Positions 1 through 10,236 are shown, numbered from the stretch's first letter. The stretch is 64,000 bases of DNA from Acanthosepion lycidas (GCA_963932145.1 OZ010613.1:35677613-35741612); one strand, 5' to 3'. Translations and numbers: made by a program. Notes: generated from the letters alone by a model not told the origin.

Positions 1-556
1 TTTCATTCTTCATCTTTGCCAATTGAAGTAAAACATTTTTTTTTCAACAGAAGTGAATCATCAGCCAATACATTCATTTAAAAACAAATCTTTCTCTTGA
101 TCTTAAGTAAAGATTCTAAGTAACTTTATTGATTCTTTGTCTTCATTAAGTCTTTTTTTGTTTCTCTCCTAAGTAAAAATTACAGCAAGTATACTTTTGA
201 TTGTCAGAAGAAGATTCTAAATGCGGCAACTGGCTTTTAAATAACACTTTTATTTTATTCCATCTTTCAATTCTTTATTTTATTTTAGTCAATTTAAAGA
301 GAATTTTTCTTGGAATTCTACTTACCAACACTTATATATATATATGCCCGACATAAAATTAAGTTAGACTAGCAAGGTAACCCATCTACACTAGTGTTTA
401 GAAAAACTTAGATGCATGCATTTAATTTGAATATTTATACCAAACTTTTACAAAATCATTTGCAAACTCAGAAGCATGAAGATTGAGAAAACATTAAGGA
501 ACTGAAAGCATTTAAGATAATGAAGATTTTTAGGACTTAACCTTTTTAAATGAAAG
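1..556. other. AT-rich DNA, no gene seen
   Basis: No coding region, RNA gene or recognisable repeat stands out. There are only short A/T runs and a brief TA tract near 335. Confidence 0.5.
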
Positions 557-558
557 TA

Positions 559-1130
559 TTTTTTTATTAGTTTCATCCCAAGCAAGGCAGTAAAGCCACT
601 AAGATACAAGGAGTTACAAGATGTGGGAGAATTAGGAACAGAAACATTAGTAATGAATGGTAAGAGAAAAGAGTAATCAGGAACACAATATAATAGTGAC
701 TGACACTGCATTTAAATTTTTGCAGATGAGAGTTGACTGGAAAGCATCGAGCTGGAAGGGAATTCCACAAGTGAGAAAAGAAACTGTTAACATAGAATTT
801 ACAGCTACATCTAGCCAGTTGAATTGTAAATTGATGAGACCTCAATGCCAGTTTAGTGCTGTGCTTAAATTCAAAAAGTCTAGGTACCATAGCAAAGAGC
901 TCATCCAAACAATTGCCATGAAAGTATTTATAGAAAAAGCACAAATAGGCAACCCTACAACAGTGGGAAAGTGACTGAAGCTGAACCACTAGATCAGGAC
1001 TGATAAAATTGAAGATTCTTCTTTGGATTTTATCAAAGAGCTCAAGGTAAATAGCAGGAGCATCAGAGCATATATGGCAACAATATTCTAAGCATGGATG
1101 AATGGATATGACTTATAGTTATGTATGATG
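559..1130 (-). mobile_element. J-LINE 3' fragment (first half, split by mariner)
   Basis: Read on the minus strand, this is the C-terminal end of a non-LTR retrotransposon reverse transcriptase. It carries the Jockey/CR1-type pattern 'SHQFTIQLARCSCKFYVNSFF...LWNSLP'. A short 3' UTR follows (reading ...TTGCCTTGCTTGGGATGAAA) and a poly(A) tail, seen as a T run at 559-567. The copy is 5'-truncated. It is interrupted at 1131-1133 by a mariner transposon and resumes at 2338. The family call is from motif memory; the fragment relationship is seen directly by comparison with the other copies in this window. Confidence 0.75.
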
Positions 1131-1132
1131 TG

Positions 1133-2337
1133 CAGGGTGTTTCAAAAAGAATACGCCAAAATCATTACGCTGTTTTTTCAGGTCTATAGCATTGTAGTGG
1201 ACTGAATCAGTGGTTATTTGATAGAGTACTTATCAAAGTTTGATTAGGTGTCAGTTTCACCGCTTCTGGTGCAGCTGAATTGTGGGAAGGTCAATCAAAA
1301 TGGCGACTCCTCAGCAGAAGGCATTATGCGTGCTTGAGTTCGCGAAACCAAACGCCATTGTCACGGTGCAGCGTGCTTTCAGAACAGAATTCAGCATTGA
1401 TCCGCCCCATCGTGAGAGCATTCGACGGTGGGTTAAACAGTTTAAAGAGAGTGGGTGCCTGTGCAAAGGAAAGAGTCCTGGAAGACCACGTGTTACAGAG
1501 GAGCAAGTGGAGAGGATTCATGATGCATTTGAGAGCAGCCCATGTGAGTCCGTACGTCGAGCAAGTCTTCAGCTTGCCATCCCTCATACCTCTGTCTGGC
1601 ATGTGTTAAAGAGACGATTACACATGAAACCATACAACCTAAGCCTCGTCCAAGCACTTACTAATTATGACAAGGTGATGTGGAAGACATTCTGTGAGTC
1701 AATGCTGGAGATGGAGGAAGGTGATGAAACTCTCTTTTCACGTTTAGTTTTTAGTGACAAAGCGAATTTCCATTTGAGAGGCACAGTCAATCGTCACAAT
1801 GTGTGCATTTGGGGAACAGAGCACCCAAAACTGGCTATTCACTTTACTGCAAGCAGATTCGAATGACTTCATTTTTCAGCAAGATGGAGCACCACCCCAT
1901 TGGCATCTCGGGGTTAGTAATTATCTGAATGAAAACGTGCCTCAGCAATGGATTGGGAGGAGAGGTGCTAAAGATCTTACTCTCTCTGCTTGGCCTGCCA
2001 GATCCCCGGACCTCAGCGTGTGTGACTTTTTCTTGTGGGGGTATGTTAAAGACCAAGTTTATGTTCCAGCACTTTCAGCAAGTATCAATGACTTAAAAGA
2101 TCGAATAACAGCTGTAATCAACATGGTGGACCATGACATGCTGAGGCGTGTTTGGAAGGAATTCTCATATCGGCTTGATGTTGTCCGCGCTGCCGGTGGT
2201 GGCCACATTGAGCACTTATAAAACATGAAATGAAACTTGAATGTATATACAACACGTGTTCATGCTAGAGGTTTGTAATTTTTTCGTTTTTGACACATCA
2301 TGTCATGATTTTGGCATATTCTTTTTGAAACACCCTG
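1133..2337 (+). mobile_element. Tc1/mariner-superfamily transposon with TIRs
   Basis: A 1.2-kb DNA transposon. The left end CAGGGTGTTTCAAAAAGAAT matches the inverted right end over about 33 bases. It ends in TA on the right (2338-2339); the left flank reads TG, probably a decayed TA. It sits inside a J-LINE copy: LINE sequence stops at 1130 and resumes at 2338, which fixes the element borders. Confidence 0.85.
1282..2221 (+). pseudogene. Broken mariner-type transposase
   Basis: Would be the cut-and-paste transposase. Two reading frames carry it. Residues 1-194 (1282-1866) hold the N-terminal HTH ('IRRWVKQFKESG', 'GRPRVTEEQVERI') and the first DDE-region motif 'VFSDKANFHLRG...NRHNVCIWGTEHP'; the expected E/D after FSD is K here. 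A second frame (from about 1799 to 2221) holds 'FIFQQDGAPPHWH', 'ARSPDLSVCDFFLWGYVKDQVY' and ends 'GGGHIEHL'. I count 46 residues between the second and third D, against about 41 in relatives I remember, so a small insertion is likely. About 50 residues are missing and the frame shifts between the two parts. It is non-functional. Confidence 0.85.
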
Positions 2338-2475
2338 TATTCTGGAGAGAAAAATTGTCTTTCACGACGTCATGAACTAACTTTCTTAACAGCTAACCTA
2401 ACAGTGTATTCAATACAATCTTTCCACTTCATGTCAGCTGAGAAAGTTAGCCCAAGAAGGCACAATGAGGCACTT
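2338..2475 (-). mobile_element. J-LINE fragment (second half of the split copy)
   Basis: Continues the LINE interrupted by the mariner. The order of landmarks 'attctggagagaaaaattg', 'caatacaatctttccacttc' and 'cccaagaaggcacaatgag' is the same as in the uninterrupted J-LINE copies at 7780-7915 and 21270-21400. Confidence 0.75.
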
Positions 2476-3312
2476 TATAAAAAGGAGTAATCTATGGAAG
2501 AAAGGTTTTTTTTCTTCCCTTTGTATTTCCCCCATTATGGGCATTATCATATCCTTGATATAATAATACCATACTTCACAGACAGAATGGAATGGCTGAA
2601 AGGAAAAAGAATGACAAACATGCTTTGTTTTCAGAGTGATTTTTATACCAAGACATACACAAAACTATATATACATCTATACGCATGCTCCATGCAGAGA
2701 ATGATGTACCATGTATATCTGAACAGCAAGAAGTGTAAGGAGAACCAAAAAGGATAGTCTCTACATATAATATGGAGATACTCCTGTGTCTCTGGACAAG
2801 CCATGTTTAGGACTCCAGATTCAAACATGGTGGATTCATCTACTATATCCCAGGCAACAATATATTCTACAAAGGGAAACCAGCAAGTCTTGGGTTTTCC
2901 CAAATTGAGAAATGTGAGCTGCAGTTTCATTCTATATCCGGTATTGTTTGCTTGTAAGCTGCTGGGGGAAGTAGATTTAGCCTCAACCTGGGCTCTTTGG
3001 TGCAGGCTAAAAGGTAACTGCTCGTTTTGGCTGAAGTAAACAAACTGAATGAATGGCCACACTTGTCACTGTATGAAATGACATCACTAAGTAACCATTA
3101 CATGACACATGTAACTTATCTCCACCAAAGGGAAATAATCACCTTCGGTATCTGTATATTCAGTTTCTCTCTTTTTACCTACTTTAACTAAATCATAATG
3201 ATTATTTTTTTACTGATGTGTTTTTCCTACAAATTTTTTTTATCTTAGACTTAAAATATTGGCTAAAGATTTCTGCATACTTTATAGCATTCGGTATATA
3301 TTGAGTGGTTGA
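2476..3312. other. Unassigned AT-rich DNA
   Basis: I find no supported gene. Open frames of 78-139 codons occur on both strands but overlap each other. They show no domain or splice context. Confidence 0.4.
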
Positions 3313-3396
3313 TTTGTTTTTAAGGCTTATTCACTATTTTCAGGTTATTTAAATCCAGAAGATTTTTTTTTACATTTTGAGGATATAATAATGATT

Positions 3397-3400
<4 letters not shown>
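3313..3400 (-). repeat. 5S-SINE 3' remnant
   Basis: 'ggttatttaaatccagaaga' followed by a T run and 'gatataataatgattta' matches, in inverse orientation, the 3' part of the 5S-SINE family (compare 46245-46340). It is decayed and has no 5S head. Confidence 0.45.

Positions 3401-3433
<33 letters not shown>
3401..3433. repeat. (TA)n microsatellite
   Basis: About 16 TA units, directly following the SINE remnant. Confidence 0.95.
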
Positions 3434-3436
<3 letters not shown>

Positions 3437-3639
3437 GCAGCTATTCTCATTTTCTCAGCATATTCTTCTGAATTTGTGACATAGTAATTATGATTTCAAT
3501 CCCTAGGCTGAGCAGTGTGTACTTGGATTCAGAGGAAATGGCTGAGCAATAACTGAACAGTATTAAAAATAAGAACTGGACATGATATCCCTAGACATGG
3601 ACATTCTCCCTCTATATATTAAATAAAATGTTCAGTTCA

Positions 3640-3785
3640 GAAATCCCTATAGGTTACCAAGATTGAAATATACCTGATGAAGACAAGAGAGCACAATGGT
3701 CGAAATGCTGTGATAACAACAACAAAGATGAAGACAAGAGTTTGAATGTAAATTATGGTAATACCTCATCCCAGAAATACAGACA
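3640..3785 (+). repeat. R-SINE tail remnant with hammerhead-like core
   Basis: Contains 'cctgatgaagac...ggtcgaaatgctgtgataac' then 'aatacctcatcccagaaata'. These are the same landmarks, in the same order, as the tail of R-SINE copies near 56940 and 57040. CTGATGA and GAAA flank a GAC/GTC-pairing stem. The copy is degenerate. Confidence 0.55.
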
Positions 3786-4439
3786 GGATCTTGGGAGTTA
3801 TATCTGTGACTGGAATATGAAAACAGAGATTCAAAATTAAGCCTTCTCTGGATTTGAATCCTAAATGCTAATGCCACAATCAAACATACTACCTCTGAAA
3901 CAATAACAATACATCTTAAATTAAATGATCAGTGAAATATAATCCATTTTTAAAAATAGAATTCCTAATCTTTGAACAAAGAGGAAGGTGGAAAAAATAG
4001 CAACGGATTAATTATGAAAAACTTTATTGATCATTGACGAGATTTCTTTTTATTCCAGCATATAACAAAAACAATCAGCTTTTGCCATTATATTTTTTTA
4101 TATATTATTCAATAAGAGTACAAGAAGGAGACAAGCAGGTGGCTGCTTCGTTCTTTTGCCTCAAAATATGACAAACACCAAGTAAAACTGACACACAGCA
4201 TGACATTTCAATACCTATATACAACATATTGAGACAGTTACCAGATTATTTCTACCGATTTCCGGGTTTCTCAAATTTAAGTGAATAATCAATGGTGTTG
4301 TAAAGTAGTACATATTAGTGGTCAATACTCAATTAAGCAGTAAACTACACATATTTTTCATGTCCTCATTTTTATCATCATCACTTGTCAGAAATAGAAT
4401 TTATATACTTTCCAAAGTCCATGATTATGATGCATAAAT
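3786..4439. other. Unassigned AT-rich DNA
   Basis: No gene or repeat recognised. Confidence 0.4.
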
Positions 4440-4705
4440 TATCGTCATTTTATATTTTTAATTTTGTGCATGCATATCGGTTTTTTTAATTTTGTCAACT
4501 GCATAGTATAGTTGGGTCAGTTGGGCACTGCCTGTGAGAAAAAGAGCACCATGATGCAATTCACTCTGCCAGAAATTTGAAAACTGCATGTTGTACTGCT
4601 CGGCATTCATGCCGGAAGCTCCAATACAAACGTTTCAGAGTGTTTGGGTGCCAATTTCAGGACAGTGCAGAGAATTCAGAAAGATTTGGATAATATATAT
4701 AAAAA
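4440..4705 (+). mobile_element. Mariner-family fragment (HTH region), copy 1
   Basis: One frame reads GSSNTNVSECLGANFRTVQR, then IQKDLD, the helix-turn-helix part of a mariner-type transposase. Upstream is a short leader, 'gtgcatgcatatcgg...gtatagttgggtcagttggg'. The DDE region is absent here. The same leader and HTH recur at 5022 and 25868. Confidence 0.65.
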
Positions 4706-4785
4706 ACAATAAGCTATATCTTGTGCCCAATGAGTTGGGTAACTAAGGAAACTTATCGCACACCAAACATAAGTATATGTGTGTG

Positions 4786-4811
4786 TGGAGATATATATAT
4801 ATATATATATA
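4786..4811. repeat. (TA)n microsatellite
   Basis: Short TA tract abutting the Penelope-type fragment that follows. Confidence 0.85.
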
Positions 4812-4812
4812 T

Positions 4813-4945
4813 TGAACAATAAAAAAAAAATTAAAATCTTCAGACCCACTGGGTTGTAGATTAATATTCTTTTGTTTTTTTATTATTATTCCATTTAGAT
4901 TCCTCGACTAGTTTCGTCCGAAAGGGCCATCATCTAGCAAGCAGA
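4813..4945 (-). mobile_element. Penelope-like terminal fragment with hammerhead-like motif
   Basis: Clearly the same repeat as 48447-48600: both start next to a TA tract with 'gaacaat(a/g)aaaa' and share 'cactgggttgta', 'catttagattcctcgactag' and 'ggccatcatc'. On the minus strand the core reads GATGATGGCC...GGACGAAACTAGTC: a C/T-G-A-T-G-A box, a pairable stem, GAAA, then self-complementary ACTAGT plus C. The first box is damaged here (CTAGATGA). Confidence 0.6.
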
Positions 4946-4950
4946 AATAT

Positions 4951-4953
<3 letters not shown>

Positions 4954-4998
<45 letters not shown>

Positions 4999-5006
4999 CA
5001 CACACA
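4954..5006. repeat. (TG)n(TA)n(CA)n microsatellite
   Basis: TG, then TA, then CA runs form a self-complementary simple repeat. Confidence 0.9.
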
Positions 5007-5021
5007 GAGGGTGTGATGGGT

Positions 5022-5226
5022 AAATTGTTGCCATTTTATATTTTTAATTTTGTGCATGCATATCGGTTTTTTTAATTTTGTCAACTGCATAGTATAGTTG
5101 GGTCAGTTGGGCACTGCCTGTGAGAAAAAGAGCACCATGACACAATTCACTCTGCCAGAAATTTGGAAACAGCATACTGTATTATGTGGCATTCACACTG
5201 GAAGCTCCAGTATAAACATTTCAGTT
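5022..5226 (+). mobile_element. Mariner-family fragment, copy 2
   Basis: Near-identical to 4440-4640 over the leader and first coding part, about 584 bases downstream in the same orientation. It stops abruptly where the Penelope-like sequence begins. Confidence 0.65.
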
Positions 5227-6186
5227 TTTACAACCAACACTTCTTCAGAAGGTTTTGTTGTTATAATTGGGACGTGACACAAGACAATATTCTCAAGAAC
5301 TAAATAGTAGATGAGGAGAGGAAATTTCATTTCAGAACACGACTCGAACAATTTATTAGTAAAAATAACTACCAAATAAAAAATAAATCTTCCAAGTGAG
5401 TATAAAAGAGAAAAGTATTACTCACACCTCCAGATAACCTTAATGTTTACCTGCATAGGCTTGGTTGGTGTATTCTAATATAAACTACGACTAAAATCTT
5501 CAAATGATGAGTGGATCAAGCTCTATGCAAGATAGTGAAACAATCATCTGTATACTGATGTGGACAGTCAGGGTTATCCAGAAGGTGCTGATCAATTACT
5601 GAATTATACACTACTTAGGTCATCTTAGAAGATTGACTAAAGTTATCTGCTCTTGTACTTTCAGGAACACGTCGACTGATATGGGTCGCAAGTCTCTAAT
5701 TGGTCCATCCTATATATGCAGCATCACGCTGGGATTTAAATTTATATACCATGGAACTGGGAGGAAAACCAAATGGATCTCAAAAATAACATGTAACTTT
5801 ATAGTTGAAAAACTTGATGTAATACACCCCAATACCTTGTCAGCAATTACTTAACCATTTCTACCTAGATTAGTTTTAAATAAAGAGGATACAAAGAAAA
5901 ACCAAAACCCACCAGTTCCTTGAAATGCTTAATTTTCCTTTCAACGGTGGATTTGATGACATTAATGGAAAAACCATTATCAATAAAAATACCACAGATT
6001 TTCTCTAATTCCTGATTAAGGGTACATGGGGGACAAACCATCAATGCACCATGAACTAGGGTAGAAAGGAATTTGATCTTATGGGACTTAGGAACACAGG
6101 AATAAGAATTTGGATATGAACTGGTGAACATAGGTTTGCAAGAAATTCTGGCGATCAACAAACAATTCAGAATTGTCCTTCTCCTA
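5217..6186 (-). mobile_element. Penelope-like element fossil (RT end + GIY-YIG nuclease)
   Basis: On the minus strand the 5' part (6186 to about 5880) encodes the C-terminal RT region: 'FTSSYPNSYSCVPKSHKIKF', 'LNQELEKICGIFIDNG', 'VERKIKHFKEL'. Further along, 'AAYIGWTN' and 'RLATHISRRVPE' are remnants of the GIY-YIG endonuclease. Then comes 'QHLLDNPDCPHQYTDDCF', and a 3' end near 5218-5262 with a CTGAAGA...GAAA hammerhead-like arrangement. RT plus GIY-YIG plus hammerhead-bearing ends is the known signature of Penelope-like retroelements. The copy is 5'-truncated and broken. Confidence 0.75.
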
Positions 6187-6366
6187 GGCCCATTGCCATC
6201 CAAGGCTATAGAACCCAGCCTGACCTGCTATTTACCCATAGCTGGAGGAAGAAGAGGATTAATACCTTTTCCAAGGGTATTAGCACATAAGTGAATGTAA
6301 TGGATTCAACTGGAATTCAAACGCGACTCATTTCCTCAATCCAAGTCGCTAGCCACAACTTCCCAT
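6186..6366 (-). repeat. C-SINE copy (partial)
   Basis: Matches 8222-8420 and 42330-42540 across 'ccatccaaggctatag', 'tttacccatagctgg', 'ccaagggtattag', 'taagtgaat(g/a)taatggatt'. The central core, read on the other strand, is shared with the 5S-SINE family. Orientation is taken from that shared core. Confidence 0.6.
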
Positions 6367-6376
6367 ATATATATTT

Positions 6377-6608
6377 TTGTTTGAATAAAAACAGACCACG
6401 TTAAGGTTCCATGTAATAAATTATTTCACCATAACCCCTTTAACAGGGCTCTGGATCATCAGACTTTACTTCCAAAAATTGCAATGAAAAATCTTTTTCA
6501 TTTCAATTTTTGGAAGTAAAGTCTGATGATCCAGAGCCCTGTTAAAGGGGTTATGGTGAAATAATTTATTACATGGAACCTTAACATGGTCTGTTTTTAT
6601 TCAAACAT
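6377..6608. repeat. Near-perfect palindrome, ~113-base arms
   Basis: The arm from 'gaataaaaacagaccacgtt' to 'cttccaaaaattgcaatgaa' is followed at once by its reverse complement; the centre is near 6493 and there is essentially no spacer. Each arm contains GTCTGATGATCC...GGTGAAATAATTTATTAC, another hammerhead-like core, once per strand. It would fold into a long hairpin if transcribed. Confidence 0.9.
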
Positions 6609-6688
6609 ATCTGCTCTGAATTTTACACTGAGCTCTCTGGATATCATCCTCCTCGGGTCTACCCATACGGATTACCTAAGTTTGCATA

Positions 6689-6691
<3 letters not shown>

Positions 6692-6729
<38 letters not shown>
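6692..6729. repeat. (TA)n microsatellite
   Basis: About 19 TA units. Confidence 0.95.
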
Positions 6730-6732
<3 letters not shown>

Positions 6733-7139
6733 TCAAAATGATATTAGATTTAATGTGTATACATGTGAATATATACTAGTGTGAGAATGTGTACTTAGCC
6801 AGTAGTTTTTCATGGATCAAAATCTAATTGAAGATGACAGATATGGAATTTATTTCTTTTACTTAATTTCTCCTGTTTACAATAACAGGGCATATGTTAG
6901 ACTTTAATGAATTTAAATGTTGTCCAAATGTTTGTGATTAAGCACTTTCAACCATCCATACATCTGGTCATTATCATGATACAATGGGAGGTCTGTAAAC
7001 ACCGGTCACCTTCACTTTTAAGCTGTTGTTCATTATGATGACGTCATGCACTGGCTGACTTGCAACTGAGATTCTTCAGTGGATATATGTATCATCAGTT
7101 GTTGACTATGTGTGTATTTGCACATGTGTATGTATATAT
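6730..7139. other. Unassigned DNA
   Basis: No gene or known repeat recognised. Confidence 0.4.
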
Positions 7140-7363
7140 ATTTTTTAAACATTTCATGCAAAGCAAAGCAATAAAGCCACTAAGATGCAAGGGGTTACCG
7201 AGAGTGAAAGAATATGAGTAAAAGAAAACATGATTAAGAAGAGGAAACAATAAAAGAACAGGAATTAAGACAGAAGATAATGATTGACATTGCATTTCAA
7301 TTTCTGAAGATCAAAGTTGACTGGAAAGCAAGAGACCAGATGAGAATTCCACAATTTTCAAAA
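7140..7363 (-). mobile_element. J-LINE 3' fragment
   Basis: 3' UTR landmark 'caaagcaataaagccactaagatgc' region and the following C-terminal coding DNA; T run at its left edge is the poly(A) tail. The copy breaks off at 'aattccacaatttt'. Confidence 0.7.
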
Positions 7364-7384
7364 TTATATTAGCTTTAGCATGTG

Positions 7385-7980
7385 TATTTTAATCATTTCA
7401 CCCCAAGCAAGATAATAAAGCCACTAAAACACAAAGGATTACTGAGTGTTAGAAAGTATGAGAAAAACACTATTAAGGAGAGAGAACAATAAATAAAACA
7501 GAAATAACTAAGACAGAAGATAATGACTGACATTACATTTAACTTCTTGAAGATCGAAGTTAATTGGGAAGCAAGAAGCTAGAAGTATTTATAGAAAAAG
7601 CACAAGGAAGCTACATTATGGCAATGGGAAAAAGATTGAAGGTGAGTACCAGGTCAAGACCAATAACATTGCAGATTCTTCTTTAAATTTTATCAAGAAT
7701 CTATAAATGTATAGCAGGAGCACAAGATCATATGTGGCAGCAATATTCAAAGCATGAATGAATGATATGTAAGACAGATTCTAGAGAGAAAAAATTGTCT
7801 AGCACAGCATAGTGAACCAATTTTCTTAGCAGATCTCGCAATTGATTCAATATAATCTTTCCACTTCATGTAAGCAGAAAATGTTATCCCAAGAAGGCAC
7901 AATGAGTCACTCTCCTAGAGGTTAGTATCAGCCGCACGGATGGTAAGCAGAAAAGGGACTATCAGATGATTGATGGAGAG
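7385..7980 (-). mobile_element. J-LINE fragment with internal deletion
   Basis: A second, independent 3' end ('ttcaccccaagcaagataat') starts 25 bases after the first. After about 7580 it jumps to the 'gtatttatagaaaaagcac' part, so the segment encoding 'ARCSCKFYVNS...' is deleted. It then runs on through 'caatataatctttccacttc' to 'atcagccgcacgg'. Confidence 0.7.
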
Positions 7981-7982
7981 CA

Positions 7983-8066
7983 ATTTTGCTATAAGAATGC
8001 ATTGGAAATGATTTTACTATAAGAAGGTATTGGAAATGATTTTACTATAAGAAAGTATTGGAAATG
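7983..8066. repeat. 28-bp tandem repeat x3
   Basis: Three consecutive 28-base units ending 'attggaaatg' occupy 7983-8010, 8011-8038 and 8039-8066, with a partial fourth. They differ by single substitutions. Confidence 0.9.
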
Positions 8067-8131
8067 ATTTCACTACAGGGATTAATATTAGAAAGATCTA
8101 TAACAATGAAAGGCCAAGCTTCCCTGTATCA

Positions 8132-8425
8132 GTCAGTTATGTGCTATGCATGATACACACTTAGGCAAACATGTATCTTTCAATCCATGACTAACAAGGC
8201 AGATTTTTTCCCGTAGTAGGCTGCCATTTCTTTCTGCGGTAGACCAGTTGCCATCCAAGGCTATAGTTCTGTCCTGCTATTTACCCATAGCTGGTGGGAG
8301 AAGAGGATTCATACCTTTCCCAAGGGTATTAGTACGTAAGTGAATATAATGGATTCCACTGGAATTTGAACTCAGCTCTCTGATTCCTCAATCTTAGCTG
8401 CTATCCATTACTACATCATGTAACA
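8132..8425 (-). repeat. C-SINE copy
   Basis: The fullest C-SINE with 42236-42545. Shared blocks: 'cagtta(t/a)gtgc(t/c)atgcatgataca', 'caaggcaga', 'gctgccatttctttctgc', 'ccaaggctatag', 'acccatagctgg', 'aatataatggatt'. No coding. Classed as SINE-like from length, copy pattern and the core shared with 5S-SINE. Confidence 0.6.
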
Positions 8426-8439
8426 ACTAATATCATTAT

Positions 8440-8737
8440 TTCTATACAGCAAGGCCAATCTTATGAGAACGAAAAGACCTAAGAGCATAATGCTATGCAG
8501 ATAACATCATGTTTCATAGCAAACTCACAGGAAAAACGAAATCTTTATAGAAGATGAGAGAATCAAGTAGAAAGGACTAACCAGTCATTCTAAGATGATG
8601 GAATGCAAAGCTAAAAGCTTGTGACAGTCTAACATTGCGATATATGTATCAGGACATCAAAACCAAGCAGGTGGAGAAATACAATTATCTTGGAAGTGTA
8701 ATAACAGACAATGGAAATTGTGACACAGAAATTCCAA
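8440..8737 (+). mobile_element. R-LINE reverse transcriptase fragment
   Basis: Reads 'YADNIM' (a mutated YADD catalytic box of RT), then 'IKTKQVEKYNYLGSVITDNG' and 'NCDTEI', the usual post-catalytic RT segment in many non-LTR elements. It ends where a K-SINE begins. Confidence 0.65.
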
Positions 8738-9487
8738 AGTTGGTTGGTTGTTTTATTTTATGGCATATCAACCTCAGTGGCTCATTTAATGCCAACAAAA
8801 TTTTTGAAATAGACTCATAGCGATAGTTTGGTAAAAAAGCTGGCTTATATCAGAGGGTATCCCCCAGACGAGGCTCTGCCGAGGAGCAGAGTCTCGTCTC
8901 AGGAAACTGACTCTGTTTTTACATGGTCTGTAGGGAATTTTTGCCCGAGCATACAGGCTCGGCTACCCCACTTTAAACTCGGCCTTGTGCCACATCTTGC
9001 TGCGTGGGGCAGTGGGTAAATAATTATACATATATATTTGAACCATTTTTTAATTACTCATATTTTTTAATACAATCCAAAATATTTTAGGAAACTTACA
9101 ATCTTGGATGGTTTTATTTTCATAAAAAATTTTCTTTTTTTTTTTTTTTTTTTTTTAAATTACTTACTTAGTAATATTTTGTTCACACTAGATCAAAATC
9201 TACAAACTCTAACAGTATATGTTTCACTGAAAATTTTAATTATTGCTGATACTAATTTTTCCTTCAAAAATTATTACTAGTAAAAAATTTTTATTACAAA
9301 GTATTTCTGGTATTAAAACCTGTTTTCACACAAGTTTGGGTTTTAACTATTTGCCCATAGCTGGGACCCTAACAGGTACTACCACACCAGGCCATGGTGG
9401 AACTGGGAACAACAGCAATTAAGAGGGGGTTCCACATTCCTCAAAACCTCCTGATCACAGGCCTTGCTGACAGATGCAGTTTATCGT
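8738..9487 (-). repeat. K-SINE, degenerate, containing a GC-rich insert
   Basis: Left end 'ttggttggttg...ggcatatcaacctcag' is the inverted 3' tail. Right part 'tttgcccatagctgggaccc...cctcctgatcacaggccttgct' is the head. Compare the intact-looking copy at 51390. The central part is expanded, AT-rich and carries a T run at 9129-9157. Confidence 0.6.
8835..9025. other. GC-rich island with hairpin
   Basis: Unusually GC-rich for this window. 'agacgaggctctgc' at 8869-8882 pairs with 'gcagagtctcgtct' at 8887-8900, an almost perfect 14-bp stem with a 4-base loop. An overlapping 63-codon plus-strand frame has no recognisable motif. Could be a separate small insertion in the K-SINE. Confidence 0.5.
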
Positions 9488-9497
9488 CATACTCAGG

Positions 9498-10010
9498 ACA
9501 AAAAGGAGGGGGATGTATATTCTGATGACACAGATATGCATAGATAGGATAAGAATAATCTTGAGCAGAAAATTAACATCTTCTACCAAGTTGTCCAAGA
9601 AAAAGGATTCAATATAAATCTTTCCAAAAATATGGATACCATGCATTGCAACAAACAAACATTAAAAAAAAAAAAAAACACTCTTTCTCAGATCAAAGGA
9701 TAAAAATGGCTTTGAGCGAGTGAAGGCTGTGAATCTTGCGAAAGATCATCTATCTTTGAACATTGTGGACTGGCATGAAAGAATTCCAAACAAAGAACTG
9801 CAGCAGATAAAAGAAACCACATCACTTGAGGACTTTCAACAGCAGCAACAACTAAAATGGATAGCACATATAACTCTAGCAGAAAATAATATGATCAAGA
9901 TATTGTACTTCAAAGAAAAGGTTAGGAAGGAAGCCTCTATCAGAACTGGAAAGAATAACAACTACAGAACTTAAGAAACCTATTTTTCTGAAAATATGTT
10001 CCAGAGAAAG
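9498..10010 (+). mobile_element. R-LINE RT C-terminal fragment
   Basis: Frames read 'DDTD' then 'NNLEQKINIFYQVVQEKGFN' and 'INLSKNMDTMHCN', matching the RT segment after the catalytic Asp pair. Further on 'WHERIPNKELQQI' and 'TSLEDFQQQQQLKWIAHI' match the C-terminal region of the same class of LINE. The reading frame is broken. With 8440-8737 it may be one locus split by the K-SINE. Confidence 0.65.
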
Positions 10011-10136
10011 TTTTTATAAATTTCAGCCAAAAGCAAAACTAGCAAAACAGTGAATGAATGCCAAATGTTTCCTTATAGGGAAATGGCTAATATTGCCATT
10101 ACACTTACTGCTGTACATTTATAGTCATTTTCAGGA

Positions 10137-10236
10137 ATATGGCCAGGAGATTAATTCCACATAGGGCACATGAGGAAAGAAGGCTTAGAAAATTTGATAG
10201 CCACAGACAGATTGAAGGCAAGAAAAACAAAATGTA
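10137..10236 (+). mobile_element. R-LINE C-terminal scrap
   Basis: 'MRKEGLENLIATDRLKARK' resembles the 'GHMMRKEGLENL...TG.IEG.R' tail of R-type LINEs; the same stretch is recognisable at 28220-28310. Confidence 0.45.

Noticed and set aside
2494-3062. Overlapping frames of 78-139 codons on both strands
   Set aside because: No domain, no splice sites, biased AT codons; mutual overlap suggests chance.
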